64,000 nt of DNA from Brassica napus (taxonomy: Eukaryota; Streptophyta; Magnoliopsida; Brassicales; Brassicaceae), in the NCBI RefSeq assembly GCF_020379485.1, contig NC_063436.1, positions 15,269,389-15,333,388 of the forward strand, written 5' to 3'. This document shows, piece by piece, positions 20,913-33,961 of this stretch. The position numbers were made by a program, and so were the translations under genes. Under the pieces are notes generated by a model, which saw only the letters and a program-made list of their open reading frames with translations, made no database searches and was not told the DNA's origin. Numbering within the stretch: the stretch's first letter is position 1; the number at the start of each line of letters is the position of its first letter.

Positions 20913-23900
20913 CTACCTCTCATGTTCTTCATATCCTGCAATTTCCAACCACACAAACACAATATGAATCTCCTATATTACAGTTGTTCATAAAAGGTGA
21001 TGCAATACTGATTTAAAAGTACCTGAATCACGGGGAGATTCAAGTGTTGTTATGTGTAAACGAGAGGGAGGAGGAAGAGAGGAAGCTGCAGGAGAAGGCG
21101 AGCCGCGAATGCTCGGAGGATTGCTGTTTTGTAGCCAGCCTTCTTGGACTTGAGAAGCAAACTGAAGATTCCACAGGACATCTTCAATGGAAGGCCGTTC
21201 TAAATGGTCTTTGATGAGACACCTTACACATATCTCCATCATCGTCTTGAGTGATTGGTCTGAACAAGTTCTATGGACAGTTGGATCCACCATGCTCCTA
21301 CGCGCTCCATCATCCCCTGAAATGCTTGCTTGTAACTACAAAATATAATGGGAAAAGAATACAGTTTATTTTTATTTTTTAGCCAACAATAACTATACTA
21401 CTCTGAGCTAGTCACCGATTCGGAAATTCAAATCAGTGATACATAATCAATATAGTACTCATCAGAAAAAGAACTCCAAGCACCTTGTGCAAGTTTGTCC
21501 GCCAAATTTATAAAATAGATGATCATGATTTTCATTTCTAGCTACATATATTCAGTGGTGTTACCTGTTCTTTAAGAACATCGACTTGAGCCTTTGCTCT
21601 CAGTGGTCTTCCCACTATAAGTTCAAGTAAGATCACTCCAAAGTCATAGATATCGATCTTATCTTCTTCTTTAACACACCTTGGAGTGCCTTTGGGACAG
21701 GTTCGAGATACTACTTGCCCCACCTTCACAAGAAAAGCAAAACAGATTCAAGAAAAGGATTCAAGAAACAAACAAGATTTTAGACTATAACATCATTTAC
21801 CTTTCCAAGACCTTCCACTAGCAATGGAAGGTTATAGCTACTGATTTTTGCAGCGAGGTTATTATCAAGCAAAACGTCTGTTATTCTTAGGTTGTTATCA
21901 TAAACACCAGGTACAATACCAGTATGCAAGAACTGGATCCCTTTTGCTGCACCTATGGCTATGCTTATGCGTTGTTCCCAAGTAAGCAATCTTCCCATAT
22001 GCCCATCTAAACATAGAAAAGAACAATAACATATTATGAAAAGATATGATGATTGTTTGGAACATCATTTTTCATTGTCATACCTGAGATCCAGCTCCTG
22101 AGTTCTCCATTTGGGACATATTCAAAGACAAAGAACATTCTGCTGACTGTTGAATCATCTAAATAGCACTCAAAACAATGCCCTAGCACGCTAACCAAAT
22201 GACGGTGCCTCAGTTTAGCTATGAGCTCAATGTGATGCATCAGGTTTTGGGTGCTGCAACTTTTCTTCATTTTCAAACATCTTATTGCCACAAAGGATCC
22301 ATCTTTTAACCTTCCTCTATAAATCTGAATAAAACAAGAAAAAAGATGAGAAATCACATTTTCAGAACTTAAAAAACAGAAGAAAGCTTGAAGTTTATTA
22401 CCTGTCCTTGAGAACCTTCACCCATGAAAGCAGAGGATTCAAAGTTGTTTGTTGCATACTCAAGTTCTTCCAGAGAGAATGTCCTGTAAGAAGGAAGACC
22501 TAGTGCTCCTAGCTTCATTGTCTGAGAGATATACCCTATAAAAGTATTTGCCGTAAGCCACAAGTAACCAATAAAAGTCTTTTGAAATGTGTGGCAATAT
22601 ATGAGAGATGTTTGATCTAAACTTACTTGCATCTGAGAGTAGCTTTGATGTGTATCCAAATGAAGCATTCTCTTTGATCAATCTTGGTGAAGCTTTCGTT
22701 GCTGTTCTCTTAGCATTCATTCTCCTGAGAACCACAAACAATGCACCAACAAGGAGAATCATTCCAAGAATGCCTGTGGTTACCCCTAGGGCAATACTCA
22801 ACTTGGAAACCCTGTTCCTCCTCTTTGGTAGGATTCCAACAGCAAGAGCTTCATTGCTACAATAAGAAACTGGACGCTGGTCTTCATTTGCAGTAGCTAA
22901 ACAGTTACCTGCATAGACAACATCTCTGCTAGTTCCAGAACTAGGTTTAAGACAAGCAGGCAAGCTTCCTGTAAGAAGATTCGATGAGAGATCCACAAAC
23001 ATCAGCTCTGAGTTGCAAGAAATATTTGTCGAAAGCCGCCCGGTGAGTTTGTTGTGTGAAATGTTCAAGTAAGTTATGGCAGGGAGAGACATCAAGGAAG
23101 TGGGAAACGGACCAACGAATGTATTGAATGAAAGATCCAAATGTTGAAGCTGATACAAAGAACTCACTTCTTGAGATGATACTGCCGACCTAAACCTGTT
23201 CTTGCTGAGTATAAGAGTAACCAACTTGTGACTTAACCGAGGAAACAACGGTCCGAAAGAGTTTCCTTCAAGGTCAAGCACTTGAAGGTTTGTCAAACGG
23301 CTTAGATCAGGTAAATCTCCATTAAACCGGTTATTAGCTAGAGAAAGCACTCTAAGACCTGACAAGGTACGTAATGAAGAAGGTAATGAGCCGTTGAATG
23401 CGTTCTTTCTCAAGCTCAACACAGCTAAACTCGGTAAAGAACCAATCCAATCCGGTACACGACCAGAAAACATGTTCTCATCGAGTATGAGTGTCTGAAG
23501 GGTTGCAAGAGAGGAGAGTTCATGAGGAATGGGTCCAAAGAGGAAGTTAGAACTCACATTGAGAATCTCTAACGAGTACAAACGGTTGATTTTCTCAGGT
23601 AACCGACCCCATAATCCAAGGGACACTAAGGTGAGAACCTTAACATCAGGGAGCTTAACAAGAGTAGTGACAAATGAGTCTACTGAGAAACTCTTTGGTA
23701 ACATGTGAGCTTTCCTGTCTCCTATAATGTGGAGCTGCGTTACACTATCTTCGTAGCACACAACGGTTAGAGAGGCATTTGGCTCCGAGTTGCAGAAGTC
23801 TGTGAAGTTGTTCCAGCTGTTTAAGACATTGGGATAGTGGAGAAGCTGTTGCAGCCTCAAAAGGGTTTGAGATTGAGATGATTGAAGCTGTGTTGATCTG

Positions 23901-23962
23901 TCTATGGAGGATAAAAGCAGAACTAGAAGCAGTAATGGCATGCCAAAAAAGTGTTTCTCCAT
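20913..23962 (-). CDS. LRR receptor-like pseudokinase (At3g03770-type)
   Basis: Seven exons on the minus strand: 23962-22627, 22535-22402, 22324-22084, 22006-21801, 21723-21565, 21335-21023, 20935-20913. Together they give 803 residues with consistent GT/AG junctions. The order is signal peptide (PLLLLVLLLSS), about ten leucine-rich repeats, a transmembrane segment near residues 395-420 (LGVTTGILGMILLVGALFVVL) and a kinase-like domain. The glycine loop is GEGSQG (484-489), but the VAIK lysine is R505 (VAIRCLK). The HRD and DFG motifs are replaced (GVYDNNLR, SSYNL), so phosphotransfer is unlikely. The protein matches Arabidopsis At3g03770 almost end to end, including the tiny last exon YEEHER. 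An in-frame ATG lies 16 bases upstream at 23978, but the MEK start matches the homologue. A 5' UTR intron probably ends at about 24040. Confidence 0.93.
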
Positions 23963-26781
23963 AGCCACACACAAGACCATAAACACACAAACTACTTAGG
24001 AAAATATAATCACTTAGGAATCATGATCATCATACACCTGCAAAGAGAGGCACATTAAATTCATGAATCACATCAAAGTACTGAAAAACAGAGAAAAATA
24101 AAAATTGAAATCTGAACCAAGAAGTACTGGGTCCACTCTTTAAATCTGACTCTTTACTCTTTTGTCATTCATATATTTCATAACAATAGATAAGCTAAAA
24201 ATATTGTTTCAAAAAAAAAAAAGATAAGCTAAAAATACACATTTTCTAAGTTTAAGGCCAAGTGAGGAGATCATTTGATACATAACGATAATATATTTAC
24301 TTTTTTTTGCATGTGAATTCCTAAGAAACAGGAAGAACTCACCACTTGTGTTTTAGATTCTTAGACACCTTGCAGGAAGAAGAAATGCTGATAGTTTTGA
24401 GCTCAAGAGACTACCTTGAAATTTTATTTTCCTGGAAAAAAAGTTTCCTTTGAGATGAAGAAATGCCTCTGCAAACTTATGAAGCAACTGTGAAACGAAT
24501 CTTGATATTTTTTTTTTTAGAAGAGAAAGTTCCCAAGAAAATCCCCTGAAGCAGAGGAAAATTCCTCAAGGAGCATTGAAAACATTTAAGATTCTTTCAC
24601 GAGTGAGTGGTTGTGTTTTTGTAAGGATAAAAACAGAGTATACTATGAGAACAATATTAACCCAGCAAAATATTTTCGAAAGAATGAAAACCCTTTAGCA
24701 AAATATTTTCGAAAGAAAAAGAAGACAACAAAAAGTTGTGCAAAATAATGTAAAGAAAATATTATAGCAACCATACAATTCAGTAAACTGTCACTAGCTG
24801 ACGACAGTGAGTCTGGTCCTCCTCTCTAGTCTCTATCACGAGAAGAAGACAACAAGAAGAATTTTAAAAGATTTAGTAAGTTTAAAAATAAAAAAATAAT
24901 GAAATTCTTCACATGCATTACTAAATATCGAATCCCACCAGTTCTGCCCGACAATTTGTTCTGTTTACTTTATTTTTGGGGTAATCATTCACTGTCAAAT
25001 ATTATTTTCTCAGCATTAAATGTTGTTCATATTTTATCATCACTTCTTTAAAGAAAAAACAAGGACCAAAGATAGAACCCACCACTCGGGCCAAAGCTGT
25101 GGCAAAAAAAGGGATAAAAGGTAAAAATAAAGAGAATATTCTTTAGAGCTTTAGGAGGTGCCAATACGAAAAGTCTTTAAATGTTATATTCTAAAGTTTC
25201 ATATGAATATTAATTTTACTGAAAAAATATTATATATCTAAGTATCTATTATGGGCTATGCTCAGCAAGAATAACTAAAAGCATCATTATTTTAAAAAAG
25301 CTCAACTAAAACTAATTTTGGATCATATATATTTTGATTTAATTTAAGATTTTTTTGAAAGTTTTTAAATTTTTGACATAAAATTTTTATTTTTTAGACA
25401 CTCTCAAATTAAATGTAGTATAAATATGTGGTGAAATATTTTAGTTGAGAAATTTTTGACGCAGGTGTTTAAACAAGCTGATTAAAACTATGCAAAATAA
25501 ACTATTTTCTTATGGATTTTGATCGTGTAAAATTTTGAAAAACCAAAAAAAACACGTAAATCGAGGTGAAGTGATTTAAATTAAACAAAAGTTGCATTAC
25601 AATCACATGTGATTTTTTTCCGCAAGCAACCAAACCGAAGTAAATCAGATCGATCCAAACCTTAAATTAGCAAAGATGAAAATAACTTTTTAAGATAAAA
25701 ATAAAAAAAAGTGAAGTTGTGGCACAGACTGTTATGTAATCTTTCGCACGATGGCATAGCCATCAGAAAGGTCACATCATACTTTTCTTTTAAAGTGACA
25801 CATGTGAATTCCACACTTCTACCTTTACAAAAAAAAAAAGAAGAAAGTAAATCTATAACAAATTATAGATCACAAGTTGCTAACTGCGTCTGTCTTTAAG
25901 AGATTAGTACATCTAAAATGATTTGTAGAGAGAGAGAGATAGATTAGGTTAATTAAGTAAGATGTATGTTAGAGGTGAATGTAGTTTTCGCCTTGCAGTG
26001 TACTAAATTAGAGCATGATTAACCTTGTTTTCTTAGCCGGAATTTTTAATTCATGATTTAACTTTTTTTTTTACATTTTTCAGCTAAGAGATGACTTTTA
26101 TATCTCTTAGTCAAAACTAAGAACCGTCTTTTAGCCGAAACTAAGAATCCAGACTAGGGTCTAGGGTTAATTGTGGTCTTAGGTTAGATGGTTCGTTCAG
26201 CTTTAGATTTAATATGGTTTATAGCTATGAGTCATAATTGTAAAGTGATTTATCTTCTAAGTTATCAACTACATCGATCTTTAATTATCTTTTCATTATT
26301 TGTTGTACAATCCAAAGTGTTTTATGTACGCCATATTAAAATTTTAACTCGAGAGAAGTTTTAATAATAAATAATAATATTCATATCACGTTTTGTGTGC
26401 AAACTGTTGCAAATAGCATGCATGTGTCATTATTGATCAATGATTCGTTACAAACTATGACAGATGTTTTGTCTATATTGTTCTTGTTTTATTGTATTAA
26501 GCTAGCTTGAATTATTACAGCAAAATGCCGAAATGAAATCTCTAGATGAGGAAGTTGTTTGTAACTTAATTTGTATCGGCTATAGAGCTTTCCCCTTTAA
26601 GAATAAATTCGTGATTTCTCTATAAGTTATTGATCTATATGAAGTTATGCATAAGTTACGAATACTAAATGATGTTATCTTTTTTTGTAAGACACTAAAT
26701 GATGTTAGCTATACGTTCAAGATCTATATGAAGTTCTCTGTAAGGTATGGATGTAGTCGATTTGGTGTATTATTTTAACTA
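23963..26781. other. 5' region of the receptor gene and intergenic DNA
   Basis: The segment 23963 to about 24600 holds the leader of the receptor kinase gene on the minus strand. The remaining ~2.2 kb is AT-rich with short A/T tracts and I recognise no gene or complete element. Confidence 0.45.
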
Positions 26782-26936
26782 GTTCTTTGGGCTCAGCGCT
26801 CTGATAAGGTTTACCTAACCGTCGCCTTACCTGATGCAAAGGACGTTTCAGTCAAATGTGGGCCTCAGGGCCTATTTACTTTCTTTGCTTATGCTGCACA
26901 GGGAAAGCTATTCAAGTTCAGCTTGGAGCTATATGT
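26782..26936 (+). pseudogene. Relic exon of a p23/CS-domain co-chaperone (At3g03773-type)
   Basis: One frame reads [36 protein letters not shown] and [12 protein letters not shown]. This is the start of the CS/HSP20-like fold of plant p23 co-chaperones, which bind HSP90. No ATG exon, no downstream exons and no Trp-rich KEERSWW segment are found nearby. The position between the At3g03770 and At3g03780 homologues is exactly where Arabidopsis carries At3g03773, so this is a decayed syntenic gene. The frame stays open over the piece, so loss may be fairly recent. Confidence 0.82.
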
Positions 26937-28477
26937 TATGATTGATTTTACAGAATACGTTGTATTTGATCACATACATCTTCTCTAGAGAAGGCAAGAA
27001 ACAACTAGCTAACCATCAACAACCGACCAGTTCTTTTACGAAAGCTGAAGAAAAGGCAAAAGAATGTGAGAAGTGAAGCTGAATGGTTTAGGCTGATCAC
27101 GTTTGTTTTGTACCTGACTAAACCGAACACTTAAATCCTGCGGTTTACCTGATCTGGTTTGGGTTTGTTAGGGGGATCAGCATTAGTCTGATATTGTTTT
27201 CTAGATTTAGGGGAACACATAATTCTTATCGTCATTTGAGTTTTGCTACATCAGGCATTAGGGAGACAAAAAAACAAAAATATCATTAAATGCTCATGTG
27301 ATTGTATTACAGAAATTTGCATGTGTGGGTAAATCTATATCCACCGACTGGAGACGGCATGGGGAGGGCATATGCATCTTGCATGACGACTACATGTAGT
27401 ATGTTAAGTAAATCTAATACAATTCAATTTATCATCTTCCAATCACGAAGACATTTTAAATGTTCCAAGTGACAACCACTTAGTGGCTTAACTATCTAGT
27501 ATCAAATACAAGACTCAACTCTCTCCGTATGTGGAAATCAGGTCCGACCCCTGGCATAAGCCATATAAGCGGCTGATTAAAGCCTTGTCACTGAATTAAA
27601 AAAAAAACTTTATTACAGATATGTTTTTTTCTTGACATCAATTACAGATATGCTTTGCCAATGAATTAACTATATAATATCAAATACAACACTCACTCTC
27701 TCCAGTATGTGCAAATTACTGGTGAAAATAGCTGTATTATCCTTCTTTTTCTTTTGTACATAAACTTTTTTATTATATTTTACATAGTAGTATAAAGTTC
27801 TGAAACCATATATTTTATGATCCATGTATATGAATTTGTAATCTCTTACATTCACCATTGATCTACCACTTATTTTTCAATAAAAATATAAATACTAATA
27901 TCTGATTCAGCCTACTAGAGACGTGGATATCATAATCCTTCACCTACTTTGTTTACCAAACAAACCTCTCAAATTTATTTGTGTGTAGGAATAAAAAGCT
28001 CACCAACCCCACTGTGGGATCCCACCCACCAGTCCCGCTTCCTCATGTAGACACACCAACTCTCCTCCCCCACTCACGTTTTAACTCTGTATTTAACCCT
28101 CTTAATAATAAATTACTATATACTATATACATTATTTTACCCAAGTAAATGCATACAGCTTACAAATTGAGTTCCATGACGTCAAGACATTTGTTTTACT
28201 AAACAACCAGTCACTATAAATGTATACTTGTCAAAAGTTGTACAAACTTGACCATGCCCTTAACTAGAGCAAAGTTAAAACGTGCTGAAATGGATACATG
28301 GAAATACGTTCTTTTTATTTTTATCATATACTAATATGATTCCACATATTGATATTATTATACACTAATAAATAGGTTTGTCACGTAAATATTTATTTAA
28401 ATTTAATTTAATAAAAACAGAGTAAAATAGTCAGCCACCACCACCAGGAAGAGTAAGTAAAAGGAATTGTTTATGGC
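26937..28477. other. Intergenic DNA upstream of methionine synthase
   Basis: No gene or defined element is recognised. Two similar stretches (about 27420-27500 and 27660-27700, AATTAACTATATA.TATCAAATACAA.ACTCA) hint at a small local duplication. Confidence 0.35.
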
Positions 28478-28485
28478 TATAAATA
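28478..28485 (+). promoter_or_regulatory. TATA box of methionine synthase
   Basis: TATAAATA precedes the probable leader exon (CTCTCCATCGTCGCG, about 28500). A 5' UTR intron probably runs from the GT near 28572 to the AG just before TTTAAAAAAG at about 29020. Confidence 0.7.
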
Positions 28486-29041
28486 AGGTAATAGAGGGAC
28501 TCTCCATCGTCGCGTCTCTTGCCATCATCTCCTTCACTCATTCTTACCCTTCTTCCGCGTCTCTCCGTGAGGTACGCCTCCGAGTTTCCATGGCCTCCTC
28601 ATGACTATTCCTGTCCTTTGCCTTCCCACTCTCTTATTAAGCTTTCTTTGCTTTTCATTTCTTCATTGAATTTTGAAGTTCGTTTCTTCGCCTTGTGTTT
28701 TTTAATACTTATATCACCTAATCCTGTGAGTGAGTTTCAATGAATCATAGATCTTGAGCTATTTCATGTTTTCAGATTCTTGAATTCTTACTGACATTTT
28801 TTGTCGTTATCATCATCTTTTAATGATTGCCTTGTGTTTCTCCACTTTATAATCTATACGGCTTATCGAATCATGTTATCTGTGATACGGACATTGTTTG
28901 TTTGATCTTATAAGCTCTCTCTTACACTCTGCTTTAAAGTTAACTCACTTGTCTCTTTTATCTCAATACATACGACAAAAGCTGCATAAATTATTACCTT
29001 TTTTCTGGTTGAATGTAGTTTAAAAAAGAAGAAAATATAAA

Positions 29042-32000
29042 ATGGCATCACACATTGTTGGATACCCTCGTATGGGACCTAAGAGAGAGCTCAAGTTCGC
29101 GTTGGAATCTTTCTGGGATGGCAAGAGCACTGCCGATGATTTGAAGAAGGTTTCAGCTGATCTCAGGTCTGACATCTGGAAACAGATGTCTGCAGCTGGG
29201 ATTAAGTACATCCCAAGCAACACTTTTGCTTACTATGACCAGGTGTTGGACACCACCGCTATGCTCGGTGCTGTCCCTCCTAGATACGGATGGAACAGTG
29301 GCGAGATTGGTTTTGATGTTTACTTCTCCATGGCTAGAGGTAACGCCTCTGTTCCAGCCATGGAAATGACCAAGTGGTTTGACACCAACTAGTGAGTTCG
29401 CTACTCCTTTCTCTTCTCAACTGCCATAACCGGATAAAACATTAGTCTTGGCCCCTGAATTTTAAACTAATATTATACACAGGTTGTATAATCCCAATTG
29501 TTGGAAACTTTTTAATTAAAATTAACATAAAAATGTTATAACCCTCTAAATTTTAGGTCCGCCCTATTAAATTTGTGTGTTGTGCTGTGTGGTTAACTTA
29601 CCTTTTCTCTGTTTTGTTTGTTGCAGCCACTACATTGTCCCAGAGTTGGGCCCTGAAGTGAAGTTTTCTTATGCATCTCACAAGGCTGTGAATGAGTACA
29701 AGGAGGCCAAAGCTGTATGTGCCATTACTCCCTATTTGAATATAGGCTTCTTTTGTTCTGATATTGAGAGTACTAATATGATAATGTGGTGTTGTTTATG
29801 CAGCTTGGTGCTGAGACAGTCCCTGTACTTGTTGGTCCTGTCTCTTACTTGCTTCTTTCCAAGCTTGCAAAGGGTGTTGACAAGTCATTTGATCTTCTCT
29901 CCCTTCTCCCCAAAATCCTCCCAATCTACAAGTAAGTAATTACTCTACCTACTTCAACCGATATGCCCTTAGACACGGCCATACATAATATACAATTCAA
30001 CTTAGAAAATGTGGACAATTAGCTAGACATGGGTAAATTTCCTCGTTATTTGTAACAGTTCTATCATTAGGCGGTTTACAAATTTTATCAAATGCTCTAT
30101 TTGAGGCTATGAAATGTGATTCTGACATGCCTTTGTTCTCAGGGAAGTCATTGAGGAGCTTAAGGGAGCTGGTGCCACCTGGATTCAGTTTGATGAGCCT
30201 CTTTTTGTCATGGATCTTGAGGGTCACAAACTCCAGGCTTTTAGCGGTGCCTATGCTGAGCTGGAATCAACTCTCTCTGGTCTGAATGTTCTTGTGGAGA
30301 CTTACTTCGCTGATGTCCCTGCTGAAGCATACAAGACCCTTACTTCCTTGAAGGGTGTGACTGCTTTTGGATTTGATTTGATTCGTGGAACCAAGACCAT
30401 TGACTTGATCAAGTCTAGTTTCCCTGAGGGCAAGTATCTCTTTGCTGGTGTTGTTGATGGAAGGAACATTTGGGCCAATGACCTTGCTGCCTCTCTCATT
30501 ACCTTGCAGTCACTTGAGGGAGTTGTTGGTAAAGGTATTGTCTCTACTTGTGACCCACTCAATCTTTCATTAACTCGTTGCTTATATTATTTGTGCATTG
30601 GTGCAGACAAGCTTGTGGTCTCAACCTCTTGCTCTCTTCTTCACACTGCTGTTGACCTTGTTAACGAGACTAAGCTCGATGCTGAAATCAAGTCTTGGCT
30701 AGCATTTGCTGCCCAAAAGGTCGTTGAAGTAGATGCATTGGCCAAGGCTTTGGCTGGTCAGACTAATCAGGTATTGCAAAAAAAAAACTTGTTTCTCTAG
30801 TGAACCCATAAACACTTACAACTCTCTAACACTTCACACCCTTCCAGAGCTTCTTCTCTGCCAACGCAGAGGCTTTGTCTTCAAGGAGGTCTTCCCCAAG
30901 AGTCACCAACCAGTCTGTCCAGAAGGCTGTAAGTTCTTGCTCAAAACTTTATCCACATGATCATGGGTCATGAGATTTTTGGAACTATAAACAATTTAGT
31001 AAACATGTTTATAAGTTTTTCTTAATAAATTCTAGGTCTATTTAAATGTAAAACTAGAGATTGATCCCCGAATTCGCGCGGGTATTGGTTTTTATATTTT
31101 TATAAATTGATATTTATTTTTCATAATTAGTGTTATATATTTTAGATGTGTCATAATATAATTAATTATATTCAAAAAACCTGAATCATATAACTAATTG
31201 TATCCAAAATTGAGGACTATAGGCCTATGTTTCACTTGGTTATGCTCAGGACCGTCCCTGCACATAATATATGTATTGGTATTGATGTTATGTGATTCTT
31301 GTAATCTATCAGGCTGCTGATTTGAAGGGATCAGACCATCGCCGTGCTACTGAAGTTACCGCAAGACTAGATGCTCAGCAGAAGAAGCTGAACCTTCCAA
31401 TCCTCCCAACCACAACCATTGGTTCCTTCCCACAGACCGTTGAACTCAGGAGGGTTCGCCGTGAGTACAAGGCCAAGAAGTTAGTGTCTTAAACTAAACC
31501 TTTTAGCATTGTTCATTTAAGTAGTTTGCTAACTTGCTCTCTTGCACTAGAATCTCTGAAGAGGATTACGTCAAGGCCATCAAGGAAGAGATCAAGAAAG
31601 TTGTTGACATCCAAGAGGAACTTGACATCGATGTTCTTGTCCACGGAGAGCCTGAGGTGATGAGTCTATATACTTAATCAACTAATCATGACACGTTCTG
31701 TCTCTTATTTAAGAAATGTTTTTAACAACATTGTAGAGAAACGACATGGTTGAGTACTTTGGAGAGCAGTTGTCAGGTTTTGCATTCACAGCAAACGGAT
31801 GGGTACAATCCTATGGATCTCGTTGTGTGAAGCCACCGATCATCTACGGTGACGTGAGCCGTCCCAAGCCAATGACTGTGTTCTGGTCTTCAACAGCTCA
31901 GAGCATGACTAAACGTCCCATGAAGGGTATGCTTACAGGACCAGTCACGATTCTTAACTGGTCTTTTGTCAGAAACGACCAGCCTAGGCACGAGACTTGT

Positions 32001-33001
32001 TACCAGATCGCTTTGGCTATCAAAGATGAAGTGGAAGACCTCGAGAAGGGAGGTATTGGAGTCATTCAGATCGATGAAGCTGCTCTTAGGGAAGGGTTGC
32101 CTCTTAGGAAAGCAGAACACTCTTTCTACTTGGACTGGGCTGTTCACTCTTTCAGGATCACTAATTGTGGTGTTCAAGACAGCACTCAGGTAAAACATTT
32201 ATAAGCAATGTTTAAGAAATAGCTAGGCCATAACTGGATATTTTATAAAAGACTAGAGACTAGACGGATTATTAGGAACATTGACTAATATTGATATATA
32301 TTTTATATTTATATTAAATATTTTAGTTTTTTTGTGTCTAATTATAAAACTATTTTGATAAATTATAAAATTAGATGTAAAAAATAATAGACAAATATAC
32401 GGACTTGCACAAATATTATTGTTTGATAAACATATTTAGACTACTAATTTAGATTGATGTAGACCAATTTTAATTCATTTATAACTATTTAAATCGATTT
32501 GAAACGCATAAATCCGACTTTAAGAAAATTGTGTCTGCTATAACCGATTTTTAGAACATTGCTTGTAAGATCTCAAATAGTGTTGAATGTTTCTGTAACG
32601 AACTTCTAATGCGTTATGTTGTCTTTCCTTAGATCCACACTCACATGTGCTACTCACATTTCAATGACATCATCCACTCCATCATCGACATGGACGCTGA
32701 TGTTATCACCATTGAGAACTCACGTTCAGATGAGAAGCTTCTCTCTGTGTTCCGTGAAGGAGTGAAGTACGGTGCAGGTATTGGTCCTGGTGTTTACGAC
32801 ATCCACTCACCGAGAATCCCATCAACAGATGAGATTGCAGACAGGGTCAACAAGATGCTTGCGGTTTTGGAGCAGAACATCTTGTGGGTTAACCCTGACT
32901 GTGGTCTGAAGACAAGGAAGTACACTGAGGTTAAGCCAGCACTTAAGAACATGGTTGATGCGGCTAAGCTTATCCGCTCCCAGCTCTCTACTGCCAAGTG
33001 A
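29042..33001 (+). CDS. MS2: Cobalamin-independent methionine synthase (MetE type)
   Basis: Ten exons: 29042-29391, 29627-29714, 29804-29931, 30143-30534, 30607-30770, 30848-30928, 31313-31479, 31551-31656, 31737-32189, 32633-33001. They give 765 residues, the length of the Arabidopsis enzyme. It transfers the methyl group of 5-methyltetrahydrofolate (polyglutamate) to homocysteine in the cytosol, supplying the activated methyl cycle. The zinc ligands are visible: H647 and C649 ([10 protein letters not shown]) and C733 (NPDCGLKTR). [11 protein letters not shown] and [17 protein letters not shown] are signature segments. It starts [18 protein letters not shown] and has no transit peptide. A Helitron 3' end sits in the intron 30929-31312. 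Synteny favours the MS2 orthologue (At3g03780) over the near-identical MS1. Confidence 0.97.
31054..31095 (-). mobile_element. Helitron 3' terminus in a methionine synthase intron
   Basis: On the minus strand, CCCGCGCGAATTCGGGG forms an imperfect hairpin followed by ATCAATCT and CTAG (31057-31054), then T. This fits a Helitron 3' end. The element should extend to the right within the ~385-bp intron, but I could not fix its 5' TC end. Confidence 0.6.
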
Positions 33002-33961
33002 AGAGCTTGAAGAGATATTATGTTTTATTTATGGTTTGTGTTTGTTTGATTTTAATAACTTTTCTTTCAAGAAAATATAGTAGCCGAAATTAGGTTTTGA
33101 TGAAATATGTATCTCGCTGTTTTCTTTTGCAATATTATATGTATGTATCTTTGTTTTCTCTGGCCACTTGAATGAGAATGGCGATTTTATATTCCTTACA
33201 AGAGTGATCTGACAAAGGCCAGAGAAGTTCAAGGAAATGGTTGTGTATTGCCATACTCATCCTTCTTATCATCATCATCATCATTACCGTTGTCTCTGTT
33301 ATCAAGCCATGGACACAGAAACATGGTTCTTAGGGTTCTCTTCTCTCTGCCCTGCTTCTAGAGCTTCTGTATACACGAGTATATATTGCATATACATGTA
33401 TCATCGCATCAAACGATATCCTTGCAATGTCACTATGAAAATGATATCTAACTATTATACAAAGGCCAAACTCCAATACCATTACAGTGAGCATCACAGT
33501 CAAAATGAAAATGGAGAGAATCAGGAGACAGAAAGTGAATATTAAAACTCTGATTGAAATTTACTTTTATCTTTCGTATCTGTAGTATGTCCAAACAAAT
33601 CCAGTAAAAAGAGAAGAAAGAATCTGAATGAACCTTTATCAGATTTACAATGGTGAGAAGAAAAAAAAAGATACCTCCAGCTTCACATTTGCTACATAAG
33701 AAGACCTTAGAGAAGGATGAACCATAACGGTCGTCCTTTGCTGCATCAGTCATCCTTTGCTGCATAAGGGACGCTTTGGAGGCAATACAAATATCTTTGA
33801 GAAAGCTTCGACGTATAAAGAGTATGCAGCTAATTTGCAAGAAACTACTACCAAAAGAATGAAACAAAAAAAAAAAACTTATTCTCAGAAAAGAATAAAA
33901 AAGCCGGTAACTATAGAAAAACCAAATGACACCCGGCAGAATCTGCATCGTTGTCACAGTA
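33002..33961. other. Convergent 3' UTRs of methionine synthase and EDA30
   Basis: The two genes end tail to tail. There is no further coding sequence; open frames here are short and have no recognisable similarity. Confidence 0.5.
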
